Source: Actinomycetota bacterium (GTDB lineage Bacteria > Actinomycetota > Actinomycetes > Streptosporangiales > Streptosporangiaceae). Taken from it: a stretch of DNA of 64,000 nt. The notes under the pieces are model-generated. The model was not told where the DNA came from, ran no database searches, and saw nothing but the letters and a program-made list of their open reading frames with translations. Of the stretch, positions 43,864 through 52,855 are shown piece after piece. Position 1 is the first letter of the stretch. The number at the start of each line of letters is the position of its first letter. The translations under genes were made by a program, and so were the position numbers. The DNA lies in assembly GCA_027313705.1 (NCBI GenBank), contig DAHVDE010000008.1, positions 40,470-104,469 on the forward strand, given 5' to 3'.

Positions 43864-43902
43864 CTGAGAACCTCGCTCAGCGTACTGACTGAGCTTACTC
43901 AG
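43864..43902. promoter_or_regulatory. Cluster of CTGAG/CTCAG inverted elements before the MFS-led operon
   Basis: Four alternating pentamers, CTGAG, CTCAG, CTGAG, CTCAG, including the palindrome CTGAG-CTTA-CTCAG (43889-43902), 28-66 bases upstream of the MFS start. A candidate operator for the second cassette; weaker evidence than the MarR site. Confidence 0.35.
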
Positions 43903-43990
43903 ATTGGCTCGCCCGCAAAAGGGCACGCCAGGATAGCTAACAGGCGATTCCATGCTATTGAGCCGGTTCGGGCGGCTGGACGGCCAACGA

Positions 43991-44026
43991 CTCAGGGCGC
44001 CACCGCCGTCGCGATGGCGCCCTGAG
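43991..44026 (-). terminator. Hairpin terminator after the sedolisin gene
   Basis: CTCAGGGCGCCA, a twelve-base loop, then TGGCGCCCTGAG: perfect twelve-base stem, nineteen bases past the peptidase stop. Confidence 0.7.
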
Positions 44027-44044
44027 CATGGAAATGCGAACCCG

Positions 44045-45430
44045 CTACGGGGTGGTGTGGGACAGGGCGGCGGCCAGGCCGGCCGCGTTGGGCGTGCCAA
44101 GGCCGCTGGCCGCATCCCAGCCGGTCCCAGCGGAGTAGCCGGTGATCGAACCGACCGAGTTGTTGCCTGTGGTGATGTCGTTGAATGCCTCGGCGTACAG
44201 CGCCGGGTTCTGGTAAATCTGGTAGAGCCGCGGCGAGAGGAAGCCGAGTGAGCCATCGGCCTGGTTCATGACCGCGTCGGTGGCTGCCCACATCGGGGTC
44301 GCTTCGCTGGTCCCGGCGATCGGCACCCAGCCCGCGCCGGCGACCGGATCGAAGCTCTCGTAGATCAGCACGGCGCTGAGCACTGCGGCATTCATCGAGA
44401 CATCGGGCAGGCCGCGCATGCCTGCCGGGTCGGCGATGCCGGCCGCAGTCTGGTAAGAAGGCTCGCCGAACACGGTGCTGTAACCGCCGCCGCCCGCGCC
44501 GTAGCCGTCGTTCCATACCGATTCTGCCTGGTAGGACGTGATGCTTCCGGTCGGGACCGGCGTGTCTATCTGCGTGCCGCCCACCGCGACCACGTTCGGG
44601 CTTGACGACGGGTAGTTCACCGTGGCATACGGGTACAGGCGGCCCTGCAAGTCACCGTTGGCCACGCCGCTGTCACCGGTCGCGAAGAACGCGGTCACCC
44701 CCTGCGCCGCAGCACTGGCATAGAAGGTGTCAAGCTGCCTGATGGAAGCCGGCGTTTGGAAAGCCTGCTCGGTGGTGGCCCAGGAGTTGGACCAGATCGT
44801 CCCCAGATGATGCGAGAGTGCGAAGGCCTGCGCGTTCTGTATGTTCGGTATCCCCTGAACGCCTTGTGTCTCATCGGAGGGGACGACGACCAAGTCAATG
44901 CTCGCTCCCGGCGCCATCGCATGCGCCCACTCAACATCGAGTGTCGTCTCGTAGGCCCAGCTGACCTCGTTGCCGACGATCTTGTTGTTGAAGTCCACCG
45001 GGCTCGGCAGCCCGGTGTAGTTGTAGTTGACCTTTCCTTCTGGCATGTAGATGTTGAAGGAGGGCGGGGCGGGCAAACCGAATGCCGAGTCGAACGTGGC
45101 GAGGTCGGAGCGGATGGTCGGGCTGCCATAGGAGTCGAAGATCACGATGGACTGCCCGGCACCGTTGTCACCACTCGCGTACAGCGGTCCGAAGTTGTAC
45201 TGATTCTGAATATCCGAGGGCTGGTAGCAGCCGATCCCGAAGTTGTCGATGCAGAACGATCCTGTCGGCGGCTGGGCGGCCACCTGACTGGCGACAGGTC
45301 CGACCAGGACCTGCGGCACCATGGCGGTGATCGACGCGGCACCCGAAGCCAGCCCTGTCGCTGGCATCATTGCCACTCCGACGGCACTGAAGGTAAGAAG
45401 CGCAGCCTTGGCCGCACGCTGTCTCATCAT
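44045..45430 (-). CDS. Secreted S53 (sedolisin/kumamolisin-type) serine peptidase
   Basis: 461 residues with a signal peptide (basic start, LLTFSAVGVAMM.., probable cut near ASGAAS). Catalytic landmarks: Glu and Asp in ETTLDVEWAHAMAPGA, oxyanion Asp in FATGDSGVA, and nucleophile Ser in GTSEATPMWA, followed by the calcium-binding end DITTGNNS..GTGWDAASGLGTPN. Sedolisins usually have a ~150-residue pro-kumamolisin domain, but only ~35 residues separate the signal from the catalytic domain here. Standalone, with its own terminator. Confidence 0.9.
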   Translation of the reverse strand: MMRQRAAKAALLTFSAVGVAMMPATGLASGAASITAMVPQVLVGPVASQVAAQPPTGSFCIDNFGIGCYQPSDIQNQYNFGPLYASGDNGAGQSIVIFDSYGSPTIRSDLATFDSAFGLPAPPSFNIYMPEGKVNYNYTGLPSPVDFNNKIVGNEVSWAYETTLDVEWAHAMAPGASIDLVVVPSDETQGVQGIPNIQNAQAFALSHHLGTIWSNSWATTEQAFQTPASIRQLDTFYASAAAQGVTAFFATGDSGVANGDLQGRLYPYATVNYPSSSPNVVAVGGTQIDTPVPTGSITSYQAESVWNDGYGAGGGGYSTVFGEPSYQTAAGIADPAGMRGLPDVSMNAAVLSAVLIYESFDPVAGAGWVPIAGTSEATPMWAATDAVMNQADGSLGFLSPRLYQIYQNPALYAEAFNDITTGNNSVGSITGYSAGTGWDAASGLGTPNAAGLAAALSHTTP

Positions 45431-45658
45431 AGGTATAGGAGCCCTTCTCCCAGTATTCTTATGACCCTCCTATCACTTCGGCCGTTATTGATCAAGGTTG
45501 CGGCCCGGCGCGCCGGCCGGCCGTCAAGACGCCTGCCTGTGAACAGTGGTCGCCATGCTCGCCTGCTAGGCTCCCGGGCAATCACCGATGCCACTGCAAA
45601 GAGGTCGCAGTACCGGGCTTAGGGCATGCCGGTGCCGCCGGGCTGGCCGGGAGGTGGG

Positions 45659-45994
45659 CTAGCGTTTCGCTGGCAGGGACCGCACGTAGCTGACGGCACG
45701 GCTGACCCACTCCCCGAGCTGTTCGTCAGAGTCCAGGTCGCCCAGACTGACCCGCAGCCAGCCGGGCATCGGACGACCGCGCATGATCGCTACGGTCGCG
45801 GTCGTCGTCTCGGCCAGCACGGCGGACTCCGCCGGGTCGACCCGGACGAGTGCGCCACCTTGGCTGCTGGCGCTGATGACCATGTTGCCGCCGATCAGGA
45901 AGGCCATCCCGCCGAACATCTCTTTCTCCGTCACCTCAGGCCCGGTACCGATCAGGAACCGGATCCGGTCGGCGAGCTCGGCATGGAAAGCCAC
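45659..45994 (-). CDS. TfoX N-terminal-domain protein
   Basis: 111 residues. Carries the TfoX_N signature KEMFGGMAFLIGGNMVISAS and RGRPMPGWLRVS. Only the N-terminal domain of competence regulator TfoX is present; single-domain versions are common in actinomycetes, with unknown function. Cytoplasmic. Standalone. Confidence 0.85.
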   Translation of the reverse strand: MAFHAELADRIRFLIGTGPEVTEKEMFGGMAFLIGGNMVISASSQGGALVRVDPAESAVLAETTTATVAIMRGRPMPGWLRVSLGDLDSDEQLGEWVSRAVSYVRSLPAKR

Positions 45995-46101
45995 ATAGGC
46001 CAGCCTAGCGGTTTACGCCGACGAGCACGGCGAGGAGCAGTGAACGACCTGACCATTGCGGGAACATATCGGGCGTGACATTTCGGCGACCCAACCCGCG
46101 C

Positions 46102-46713
46102 TCACTCATTCTGCCCTGCTGCGGGATCAATGTGCCGGCTCACGATCCACGCGTGCTTGCCGACCTGCCGTCTCCGCGCGAAACCGCATTGCTCGAACAG
46201 TTCGACCGTCGCGCTGAACAAGAACCGGCTCTGCGCTTCGCGGCCGTTGGTGGTCTCGGAGATCGCTTCGGTCAGGCCGCCCCCGGCGGCGGAAATCTGG
46301 CCGATGGCACCCTCGAGCGCGGTTCGCGCGATTCCCTGGCCCCGGTGCCTCTTGTCGACAAATACGCAGGTGATCCGCCAGCGTGCCGGAGGAGGCGGAT
46401 CCTTGCGGTACTCACGGCCGTGCCTGAGCACGAGTTCCTCAGTGAGGCCGTACTGGCACCAGCCCTGCGCGAGCTCCTGATCGTCGAAGACCAGTGCCGC
46501 GTGAGCCTGACCCGCGCGCACAAGCTGCTCCTTAAGCGCGCGAGTGTCGCTGGTCCCGTGCCGGTCATACGCCGAGTGAAACGCGACGCACCAGCAGCCT
46601 CCGTAAATCCCGTTGTTGCGCTCGGCTAGTTCCGCGAACGCGTCCCAGGTGCCCGCGTCCAGCGGCCGTACCGTGCGGAACACGTCTTCGGCCGCCACCC
46701 CGCCGCCTGTCAC
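46102..46713 (-). CDS. GNAT-family N-acetyltransferase
   Basis: 203 residues from GTG 46713, which overlaps the stop of the hydrolase gene (GTGA). Acetyl-CoA-binding region RITCVFVDKRHRGQGIARTALEGAI fits the Q/RxxGxG/A loop; NGIYGGCWCVAFH and the C-terminal ELFEQCGFARRRQVGKHAWIVSR are typical of a GNAT subgroup with a Cys-rich start. Substrate unknown. The longer ORF in the track is a shadow of the upstream gene. Confidence 0.85.
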   Translation of the reverse strand: MTGGGVAAEDVFRTVRPLDAGTWDAFAELAERNNGIYGGCWCVAFHSAYDRHGTSDTRALKEQLVRAGQAHAALVFDDQELAQGWCQYGLTEELVLRHGREYRKDPPPPARWRITCVFVDKRHRGQGIARTALEGAIGQISAAGGGLTEAISETTNGREAQSRFLFSATVELFEQCGFARRRQVGKHAWIVSRHIDPAAGQNE

Positions 46714-47456
46714 CGGCTCAGCAGCCCGAAGACTAGCTCGGGTCCTTCGACGTGGGCGTTGTGGCCAAGGCCAGGGAGGGTCACCACAGGCACGCCTAGC
46801 TCGCCGGACTGCGCGCCGCTGTTCATGGTGTCGTGCTCGCCGCGCGCGAGGGTGACCGGCGCCCGTGATCGTTCGAGCAGTCGCGTCATGTCGGGCGCTC
46901 CGACGGCGAAGGCACCAGGGTCCATGGCGAGCCGCCACTGCCCGTCGCGCTCGCGCAGGCCAGGGCCGACGGCGGGGTCCTTTGCGGTGACCAGCCCGGC
47001 AAGGCCAGACACCCGCAGGTAACGAGCGGCGGCCTCGTCGCGCGAGCCGTACCAGGCCACGGGGCGGCGGGCCATGGCGCCTGCCTTGTCGAGTTCCGCT
47101 GCGGTCCAGTGGGTCTTGATCCCCAGGCCGATGACCGCCCGCACGGCCGACGTGACCTCGTCGCCCGCGAGAGCCAGGCCGACGACGCCGCCCAGCGAGT
47201 GCCCGAGCACGACGACGGGACTCTCCGGCTCGATAACTCCGGCCACGGCGGCGGCGAGGCCGGCGAAGGTATAGGTGGCCTGCGGCGCCGAGCCGCCATG
47301 GCCGGGCAGGTCGGGAGCTATCCAGCGGCCTGGCCACCGGCTGGCCAGCAGCGGCCGCCACGCGTTCCAGACGTCACCGGTCGCGCCGAGACCGTGCAGC
47401 AGCACCAGGAGCGGCTCGCCGTCGCCGTCGCCCTGAACCCGCAGGGGCGTCCTCAT
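46710..47456 (-). CDS. Alpha/beta-hydrolase
   Basis: 248 residues from ATG 47456. HG oxyanion motif LLHGLGATGDVW, nucleophile elbow VLGHSLGGVVG, acid in ARGEHDTM and catalytic His in PGLGHNAHVEGP. Standard small hydrolase; substrate unknown. Divergent from the P450 gene by 99 bases and coupled to the GNAT gene. Confidence 0.9.
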   Translation of the reverse strand: MRTPLRVQGDGDGEPLLVLLHGLGATGDVWNAWRPLLASRWPGRWIAPDLPGHGGSAPQATYTFAGLAAAVAGVIEPESPVVVLGHSLGGVVGLALAGDEVTSAVRAVIGLGIKTHWTAAELDKAGAMARRPVAWYGSRDEAAARYLRVSGLAGLVTAKDPAVGPGLRERDGQWRLAMDPGAFAVGAPDMTRLLERSRAPVTLARGEHDTMNSGAQSGELGVPVVTLPGLGHNAHVEGPELVFGLLSR

Positions 47457-47555
47457 AGCGGCATTCTGCCATCGGCGCACTCGGTTAGGGTCGGCAGAAA
47501 GGCAGCCGGCGCGAGCCGGGCAAGCCGGGCAGGCGCGGACCCACGTGGAGCAGCT

Positions 47556-48893
47556 ATGACGACAGCCGGGGCGGGCAGGCCGGACACCGAGGTCGTGTTC
47601 GATCCCGCGACCTACGTCGACGGGGTGCCTTTCGAGGCGCTGGCCAGGCTGCGCAGCAGATCGCCGGTGGTGCCGGCAGCGGAGTTCCCGGTTCTTGGCT
47701 GGCCGGCGGGCCCCGGATTCTGGCTGGTCTTGCGGCACGCGGAGGTGGAATCGGTGCTTGCCAGGCCGCAGCTCTTCTCGTCCTGGCTCGGGGCGACGCA
47801 GATCCGTGACCCGGCGACGCCGCAGGCACTCGGCTACGTACGGCAGATGATGCTGAACATGGATCCGCCCGATCATTCCCGGTTGCGACGGCTGCTCAGC
47901 CGGTCGTTTACCAGGCGGGCGGTCTCCCGGCTTGAGCACCGCATCGCCGGTCACGCCCGGGCGATCTGCGAGAGGGTGTTCACCGGCCCGCGAGGCGAGT
48001 GCGATTTCGCCAAGATGGTGGCCGCCGACCTGCCGCTGCTGACCCTGGCCGACGTGCTCGGCGTGCCGCCGCAGGATCGCTGGCTGCTTTTCGACTGGTC
48101 CAACCGGGTCATCGGCTACCAGGATCCCGACTACGCCGCCTCAGCCGAGTTCGATCAGGAAGCGGGCACGCCCATGGCCAGGCAGGCCCTGGCCTTGCGG
48201 CCCGCGCCTGGCCCGGACGGCCAGATGCCCGACCCGAGGACCAGGGAGGGAATGCCTGACCTGTACGCCTACGCGCACCTGCTCGCCGAGGAGAAACGGC
48301 GCCGGCCAGGCGACGACGTGATGTCCATCTTGCTGGCGCAAGTCGACGACGACGGCGGCCGGGTATCTGTCTCCGAATTCGAGAACCTGTTCTGGCTGTT
48401 CGCCGTGGCCGGCAACGAGACACTGCGCAACGGCCTGCCAGGCGCCTGCATCGCGCTGATAGAACACCAGGCCGAGCAGCGAGAGTTGCGCGCAGAACCA
48501 GGGCTACTGCCCGCTGCGGCCCAGGAGATGCTGCGCTGGTGGACCCCGGTCATGACGTTCCGCAGAACCGCGACCGCCGACTGCGAACTGGGCGGGCAGC
48601 ACATCAGCGAAGGAGACAAGGTAGTGGTCTCGTTCACCTCGGCTAACCGCGACGAAACCGTCTTCGCCGAACCGGACCGCTTTGACATTCACCGCCACCC
48701 CAACCCGCACCTGGCCTTCGGCCACGGCCCGCACTTCTGCCTTGGCGCTCACCTGGCCCGCCTTCAGATCAGCGCGCTCTTCGGCGAGGTCCTGGCCCGC
48801 ACCTCGTCCCTGAGCTATGCCGGCCAGCCGTCCTACCTGCGGTCGAACTTCCAGCGCGGCGTCAAGCGGCTTCCCGTCAGCTGGACCGCCTAG
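47556..48893 (+). CDS. Cytochrome P450 (CYP142/CYP125-like clade)
   Basis: 445 residues from ATG 47556 (GGAG upstream); the track start at 47109 runs into the antisense hydrolase. I helix FAVAGNETLRNGL, where most P450s have AGxxT, ExxR in AAQEMLRWWTPV, and heme-binding FGHGPHFCLGAHLAR. The AGNET form and MMLNMDPPDHSRLRRL are common in the CYP124/125/142 group, which oxidise sterol or fatty side chains. No ferredoxin is adjacent. Standalone. Confidence 0.9.
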   Translation: MTTAGAGRPDTEVVFDPATYVDGVPFEALARLRSRSPVVPAAEFPVLGWPAGPGFWLVLRHAEVESVLARPQLFSSWLGATQIRDPATPQALGYVRQMMLNMDPPDHSRLRRLLSRSFTRRAVSRLEHRIAGHARAICERVFTGPRGECDFAKMVAADLPLLTLADVLGVPPQDRWLLFDWSNRVIGYQDPDYAASAEFDQEAGTPMARQALALRPAPGPDGQMPDPRTREGMPDLYAYAHLLAEEKRRRPGDDVMSILLAQVDDDGGRVSVSEFENLFWLFAVAGNETLRNGLPGACIALIEHQAEQRELRAEPGLLPAAAQEMLRWWTPVMTFRRTATADCELGGQHISEGDKVVVSFTSANRDETVFAEPDRFDIHRHPNPHLAFGHGPHFCLGAHLARLQISALFGEVLARTSSLSYAGQPSYLRSNFQRGVKRLPVSWTA

Positions 48894-48915
48894 CCGCCGC
48901 CGTACCGGAATGCGC

Positions 48916-49230
48916 CTAGTTCCGCTGCTGGAACCACTGCCTGATGAGGGAACCGGCACCGAGAAGGACAGGAAGTCCGGGACCTGTGCGGGTGCGTCTG
49001 ACCAGCAAGTCGAGCCCGGAGTCACGCTCGCTCCCTGGTAAGAGTCGAAGTTCGTCCACTCGCCGATCACCACGGGCGCCCGGCCGCTGATGATGAGGTT
49101 ACGTAGCACCCAGCCGAAATCTTTCCACCAGGTCGCCGGGTCGGCGGCTACCAGCGTCAGGGTGGCAAACCACACCACCGCCCGCAGGTCGCGTCCCCGG
49201 TCCGACCAGCGTTCAGCATCAGCATTTCTT
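48916..49230 (-). pseudogene. Frameshifted remnant of an unidentified protein
   Basis: The minus frame reads a protein-like stretch (RAVVWFATLTLVAADP, TWWKDFGWVLRNL, APVVIGEWTNFDSY, CWSDAPAQVPDFLSF). A shift then joins it to GAGSLIRQWFQQRN and a TAG at 48916. It begins right after a stop with no plausible start. The 'VIGEW' motif recalls cellulase-like hydrolases, but I cannot assign it. Confidence 0.4.
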
Positions 49231-49360
49231 CATCCCTTTTCACTATATGCAAGGACAGAGAGGGCATATCAATTTTCTGCCACTCGCAGTCGCCGCTACC
49301 ACCTCCGCCTGCGGCCGGCTGATCGGAGACGGAGCCGGCAGGCTGACCGCACCGGCCGCG

Positions 49361-50269
49361 CTAGGCCCCGATCGTCTGGAACCCGGCACGCCAGGTCGGG
49401 TAGCGCAAGCTGAAACCGAGTTCCTTCTTGACCTTCGCGTTTGCCGCGCCGCAGGCCTGGGTCAGCATGTCGAGTCCGGCACCCATAATCAGCCGGCCCG
49501 TCCACAGCGGAATGTGCCGGGGCGGGCGGGCGCCGAGTGCCGCCGCGAGCGCGGGCAGCCATTCGCGCATCGGGGCGGGCTCGTCGTCGGTGACGTTGTA
49601 AATGGCCGGGCCGTCAGCGTCGAGTGCGAGAACCGTGGCGGCGGCCGCGTCGTGCAAGTGGATGAAGGACATCATTCCGCCGCCTTCGCCGATCAGCGGA
49701 TACCTGCCCCTCGCCACGGCGGTCGTCATCTGATCCGGCTCGCCGTAGAACCCGCCGTAACGCAGCGCGATCCCGCCGGAGGCGGTCACCACCCGGTCCA
49801 GGTGGGCCATAGCCGCGAACGTCCGTGCGGCGCTGGCAGGCGGTCCGGCAAGCAGCGGGTCATCTTCTGAAGCCACAGGTGCCGCTGAGGCGTACCGGTA
49901 AGGCGCGAAGCTCTGCGCGATGAGCTTGCGCACGCCCGCCTCGCGGGCGGCGGCTATCACGTTGTCAGCGCCCGCTGTCCTGAGCTGGTTAGTGGGCGCG
50001 AATGTCTTGTCGAGACTGCGGCCAAAGCGCATTCCCGCCAGCGCCGTTGCCTGGTAAACGAGTGCATCAGGCCGCACCCGAGCGACTGCGGTCCTTGTCG
50101 CGGCGGCGTCAAGGACGTCGAGCACGAGCGGCGCAGCGCCTGCGGCGCGGATCTTGCCCTCCTTGGCCCCGGCACGGCAGGTGCCGGTCACCTGGTGCCC
50201 CTGCCCGGCGAGTTGCCTGGTCAGGCGGATTCCTATCGCGCCGCTGGCACCGACAATCAGTATTCGCAT
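49361..50269 (-). CDS. NAD-dependent epimerase/dehydratase-like protein (copy 1)
   Basis: 302 residues. Extended-SDR Rossmann start MRILIVGASGAIGIRL, then a segment ALRYGGFYGEPDQMT and the late SFIHLHDAAAATVLAL and YNVTDDEPAPMREWLP. The usual YxxxK catalytic pair is not in its standard place, so it may be an atypical reductase or a regulatory NmrA-like protein. Divergent from an ECF sigma gene across 107 bases; a paralogue is cotranscribed with another ECF gene at 55962-57810. Confidence 0.82.
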   Translation of the reverse strand: MRILIVGASGAIGIRLTRQLAGQGHQVTGTCRAGAKEGKIRAAGAAPLVLDVLDAAATRTAVARVRPDALVYQATALAGMRFGRSLDKTFAPTNQLRTAGADNVIAAAREAGVRKLIAQSFAPYRYASAAPVASEDDPLLAGPPASAARTFAAMAHLDRVVTASGGIALRYGGFYGEPDQMTTAVARGRYPLIGEGGGMMSFIHLHDAAAATVLALDADGPAIYNVTDDEPAPMREWLPALAAALGARPPRHIPLWTGRLIMGAGLDMLTQACGAANAKVKKELGFSLRYPTWRAGFQTIGA

Positions 50270-50376
50270 GAGCTCGCTCCCTTGCCCGTCACGCCGGCCC
50301 TGCCATCGGTGTCAGAGTTGGCGTACCAGTGCCTGCATGTCACCGCTATGACACGCGACCGAGGGAGGACGTGACA

Positions 50377-51294
50377 GTGAGCGAGGACGCGGCGCTTGCC
50401 GGGGTTTTCCAGCAGCACAGGCGGCACCTGCGGGCGATCGCCTACCGGATGCTCGGCTCGCTGCCTGAGGCCGACGACGCGGTGCAGGAGGCCTGGGTCC
50501 GGTTCGCCGCCGCGGGCACAGGCGGCGTGGAGAACGTCGGCGGATGGCTGACGACGATCATCAGCCGCGTATGCCTGAACATCTTGCGCGCCAGGGCCGC
50601 CAGGCCAGAACGGCCCGCAGGCATGCACGTGCCTGACCCGATCGCTGTCCGCGGGTACGACACGGCACCTGACCCTGAGCAGGAGACACTGCTCGCCGAA
50701 TCGGTCGGGCTCGCGCTGATGGTCGTGCTTGACGCCCTCACGCCAGCCGAACGGGTGGCCTTCGTGCTGCACGACGCATTCGGCGTGCCGTTCACCGTGA
50801 TCGGGCCCCTGGTCGGACGATCGGAGCAGGCAGCCAGGCAGCTGGCCAGCCGGGCGCGCCGCCAGGTCAGGGAGGCCGGGCCGGTCACGCCTGATGTGAG
50901 CCTGCAACAGCAGCGCACGATCGTGGATGCGTTCTTCACGGCCGCCCGCGCTGGCGACTTCGACCGGCTCGTAGGGTTGCTCGACCCGGATGCCGTGGTC
51001 CGCGCGGACGGCGGACGGGCGCGGGCAGGCGCCTCGCTGAAGATGCGAGGCGCGGCGCCGATCGCCCGGGCGACTATCGCGACGGCCAGCCCGCTCGCCG
51101 ACTTCACGCCGGTGCTGGTCAACGACGTAGCCGGCATGCTGATCAGTCTCAGGGGACGGCCGGTGTCCCTCATCGCGGTCACCGTCACCGGTAATGTCAT
51201 CACCGCGATGGACGGCATCACCGACGTCGGCCGGCTAGCCAGTCTCGGGCTGGCGCCCCTCGTCCCGGTTAGTTCGCGATCCGAATCCGGCTAG
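50377..51294 (+). CDS. ECF sigma factor with SnoaL-like C-terminal domain (SigJ-like)
   Basis: 305 residues from GTG 50377 (GGGAGGA seven bases before; GTG 50371 is too close). Sigma-2 region FQQHRRHLRAIAYRMLGSLPEADDAVQEAWVRF, sigma-4 LTPAERVAFVLHDAFGVPFTVIGPLVGRSEQAARQLASRARRQV, then a ~120-residue SnoaL-like domain (IVDAFFTAARAGDFDRLVGLLDPD). This fusion, as in ECF41-type factors, uses the extra domain to modulate activity. The divergent epimerase is its likely target, as is typical for this ECF group. Confidence 0.88.
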   Translation: MSEDAALAGVFQQHRRHLRAIAYRMLGSLPEADDAVQEAWVRFAAAGTGGVENVGGWLTTIISRVCLNILRARAARPERPAGMHVPDPIAVRGYDTAPDPEQETLLAESVGLALMVVLDALTPAERVAFVLHDAFGVPFTVIGPLVGRSEQAARQLASRARRQVREAGPVTPDVSLQQQRTIVDAFFTAARAGDFDRLVGLLDPDAVVRADGGRARAGASLKMRGAAPIARATIATASPLADFTPVLVNDVAGMLISLRGRPVSLIAVTVTGNVITAMDGITDVGRLASLGLAPLVPVSSRSESG

Positions 51295-51317
51295 CCAGGC
51301 GTCTCGTCCAGCCCGAG

Positions 51318-52298
51318 CTACATGGCGGCAGGGAAACCGAAGAAGGCGAACAACTCAGGAAACACATAGCAGTGCAGACCGGTGATCAGGCCGCCATCGG
51401 TCTCGATCACCTGAATCGCCCACGGGTAGTAGCCGCCCCGGCCATCCGCGCGGTATTGCGCGAACGCGGCACACCCGTTCGCCGCGGCGGGCAGCAGCCG
51501 GGAACCTCTGCACTCAGAGCCCGGCCCGAGCAGCCAGGTACCGACATCGCCAGGACCACGCAGCCACAACGGCAGTGGCGGCATCGAGATCACGACGTCG
51601 CCGCGCAACAGCGAGGTCAGCCTGGTCACGTCGAAGGCCTCGAACGCGGCGACGTACTCCTCGAGCAGGGCAGCCTCAGCCCGGGCCGGCACCTGGTCAC
51701 CTTCCCCGGCGGACGACACGGCGGCGCGGGCGCGCTGCAGCGCGCTGTTCGCAGCAGCCACGCTTGTACCGAGCAGTTCCGCTGTCTCCGCAGCAGAGAA
51801 TTGCAGCACGTCACGCAGGATCAGCGCCGCGCGCTCGCGCCCGGACAGCCGCTGCAGCGCGGCCAGGAAGGCGAACCTGACCGTCTCCCGGTAAATCACC
51901 TGCTCGGCCGGATCGGCATTAATGTCGGCGATCTTGGCGTCAGCGATCGGCAGCACCCAGGTGCTCTCGCTGAGCGGCTGCGGAATCTGGACGCCTTCCG
52001 CCCGCGCCGCCGGCTGGAGGTCCATGGGCACCGTCCGGCGGCTCCGGGTGCGCAGCATGTCGATACACACGTTCGTGGCAATCCGGTACAGCCAGGTGCG
52101 CAGCGATGACCGGCCCTGGAATTTGTCGAACTGCCGCCAGGCGCGGATCATCGTGTCTTGCACGGCGTCCTCGGCGTCGAAGGGAGAACCAAGCATCCGG
52201 TAGCAGTACCCGGTCAGCTCGCGGGTGAGCCGTTCGTACTCGGTCCGCTCGAGCCCGCCGAAGATATTGCCCGCCCCTGCTTGTTGCTCGACCACCAT
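51318..52298 (-). CDS. ECF sigma factor, SigG-like with SnoaL-like domain
   Basis: 326 residues from ATG 52298; the track's 52454 start adds a stretch lacking sigma homology. Sigma-2: TRELTGYCYRMLGSPFDAEDAVQDTMIRAWRQFDKFQGRSSLRTWLYRIATNVCIDMLRTR; sigma-4: LSGRERAALILRDVLQFSAAETAELLGTSVAAANSALQRARA; a long C-terminal SnoaL-like part (AAFEAFDVTRLTSLLRGDVVISMPP). Converges with the previous ECF gene. No anti-sigma gene is next to it. Confidence 0.9.
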   Translation of the reverse strand: MVVEQQAGAGNIFGGLERTEYERLTRELTGYCYRMLGSPFDAEDAVQDTMIRAWRQFDKFQGRSSLRTWLYRIATNVCIDMLRTRSRRTVPMDLQPAARAEGVQIPQPLSESTWVLPIADAKIADINADPAEQVIYRETVRFAFLAALQRLSGRERAALILRDVLQFSAAETAELLGTSVAAANSALQRARAAVSSAGEGDQVPARAEAALLEEYVAAFEAFDVTRLTSLLRGDVVISMPPLPLWLRGPGDVGTWLLGPGSECRGSRLLPAAANGCAAFAQYRADGRGGYYPWAIQVIETDGGLITGLHCYVFPELFAFFGFPAAM

Positions 52299-52855
52299 GC
52301 CCAGAGCGTAGTGCGCTACGGTACTGAGGCATAGTAGTTTGCCCGGCTTGACGGTTAGGTCCGATACCGGACTGCTGTACCGCTGCTGCTGTTCGGCGTC
52401 TTTCACCACATCCCCGACACCGAACAGACGTACGGCGCAAGGTTCGACGCACATCCCCGCTAGGAGCTATATGGGACAAAGCGCGGCAGCTGTCCACCGT
52501 GCCAGCGCCGTCTAGGGCGCCTGCAAAGGCCGACACCCGCCACTGACCAGGCCCGGTGTGGGGCGTTGTAAGCCACGGCTTCTTCCTACAAACTCAGGCA
52601 ATCACCCGGCGCGATCCAGGCGCGCAGGCCCCCCGCCGCCCACAACAGCCTCCAGGCCATCCTCAACCGCGACCAGCCGAGCCGGACCAGGTCGCGGTCC
52701 CGCCCCACGTCACGTAACCGAAAGCCCGGTACGCGGAACGCAGGTTCGGTTTGGTGTGAGGAGCCGGGACACCGCTCACGAGCGGGTCAGAACCGGCGCA
52801 GGCGACGTGCTCTCATGTCGTGGCGTCGGTCGGTCCGGAGCGAGGTCATGGCGGT
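52299..52855. other. Intergenic stretch without a recognised gene
   Basis: 557 bases between the SigG-like start and the endonuclease end. Short frames exist on the plus strand but show no family pattern. It will hold the SigG-like promoter; no clear -35/-10 pair or hairpin stands out. Confidence 0.5.

Noticed and set aside
47109-47555. N-terminal extension of the P450 ORF
   Set aside because: It runs antisense to the hydrolase gene and lacks P450 character; ATG 47556 with GGAG is the likely start.
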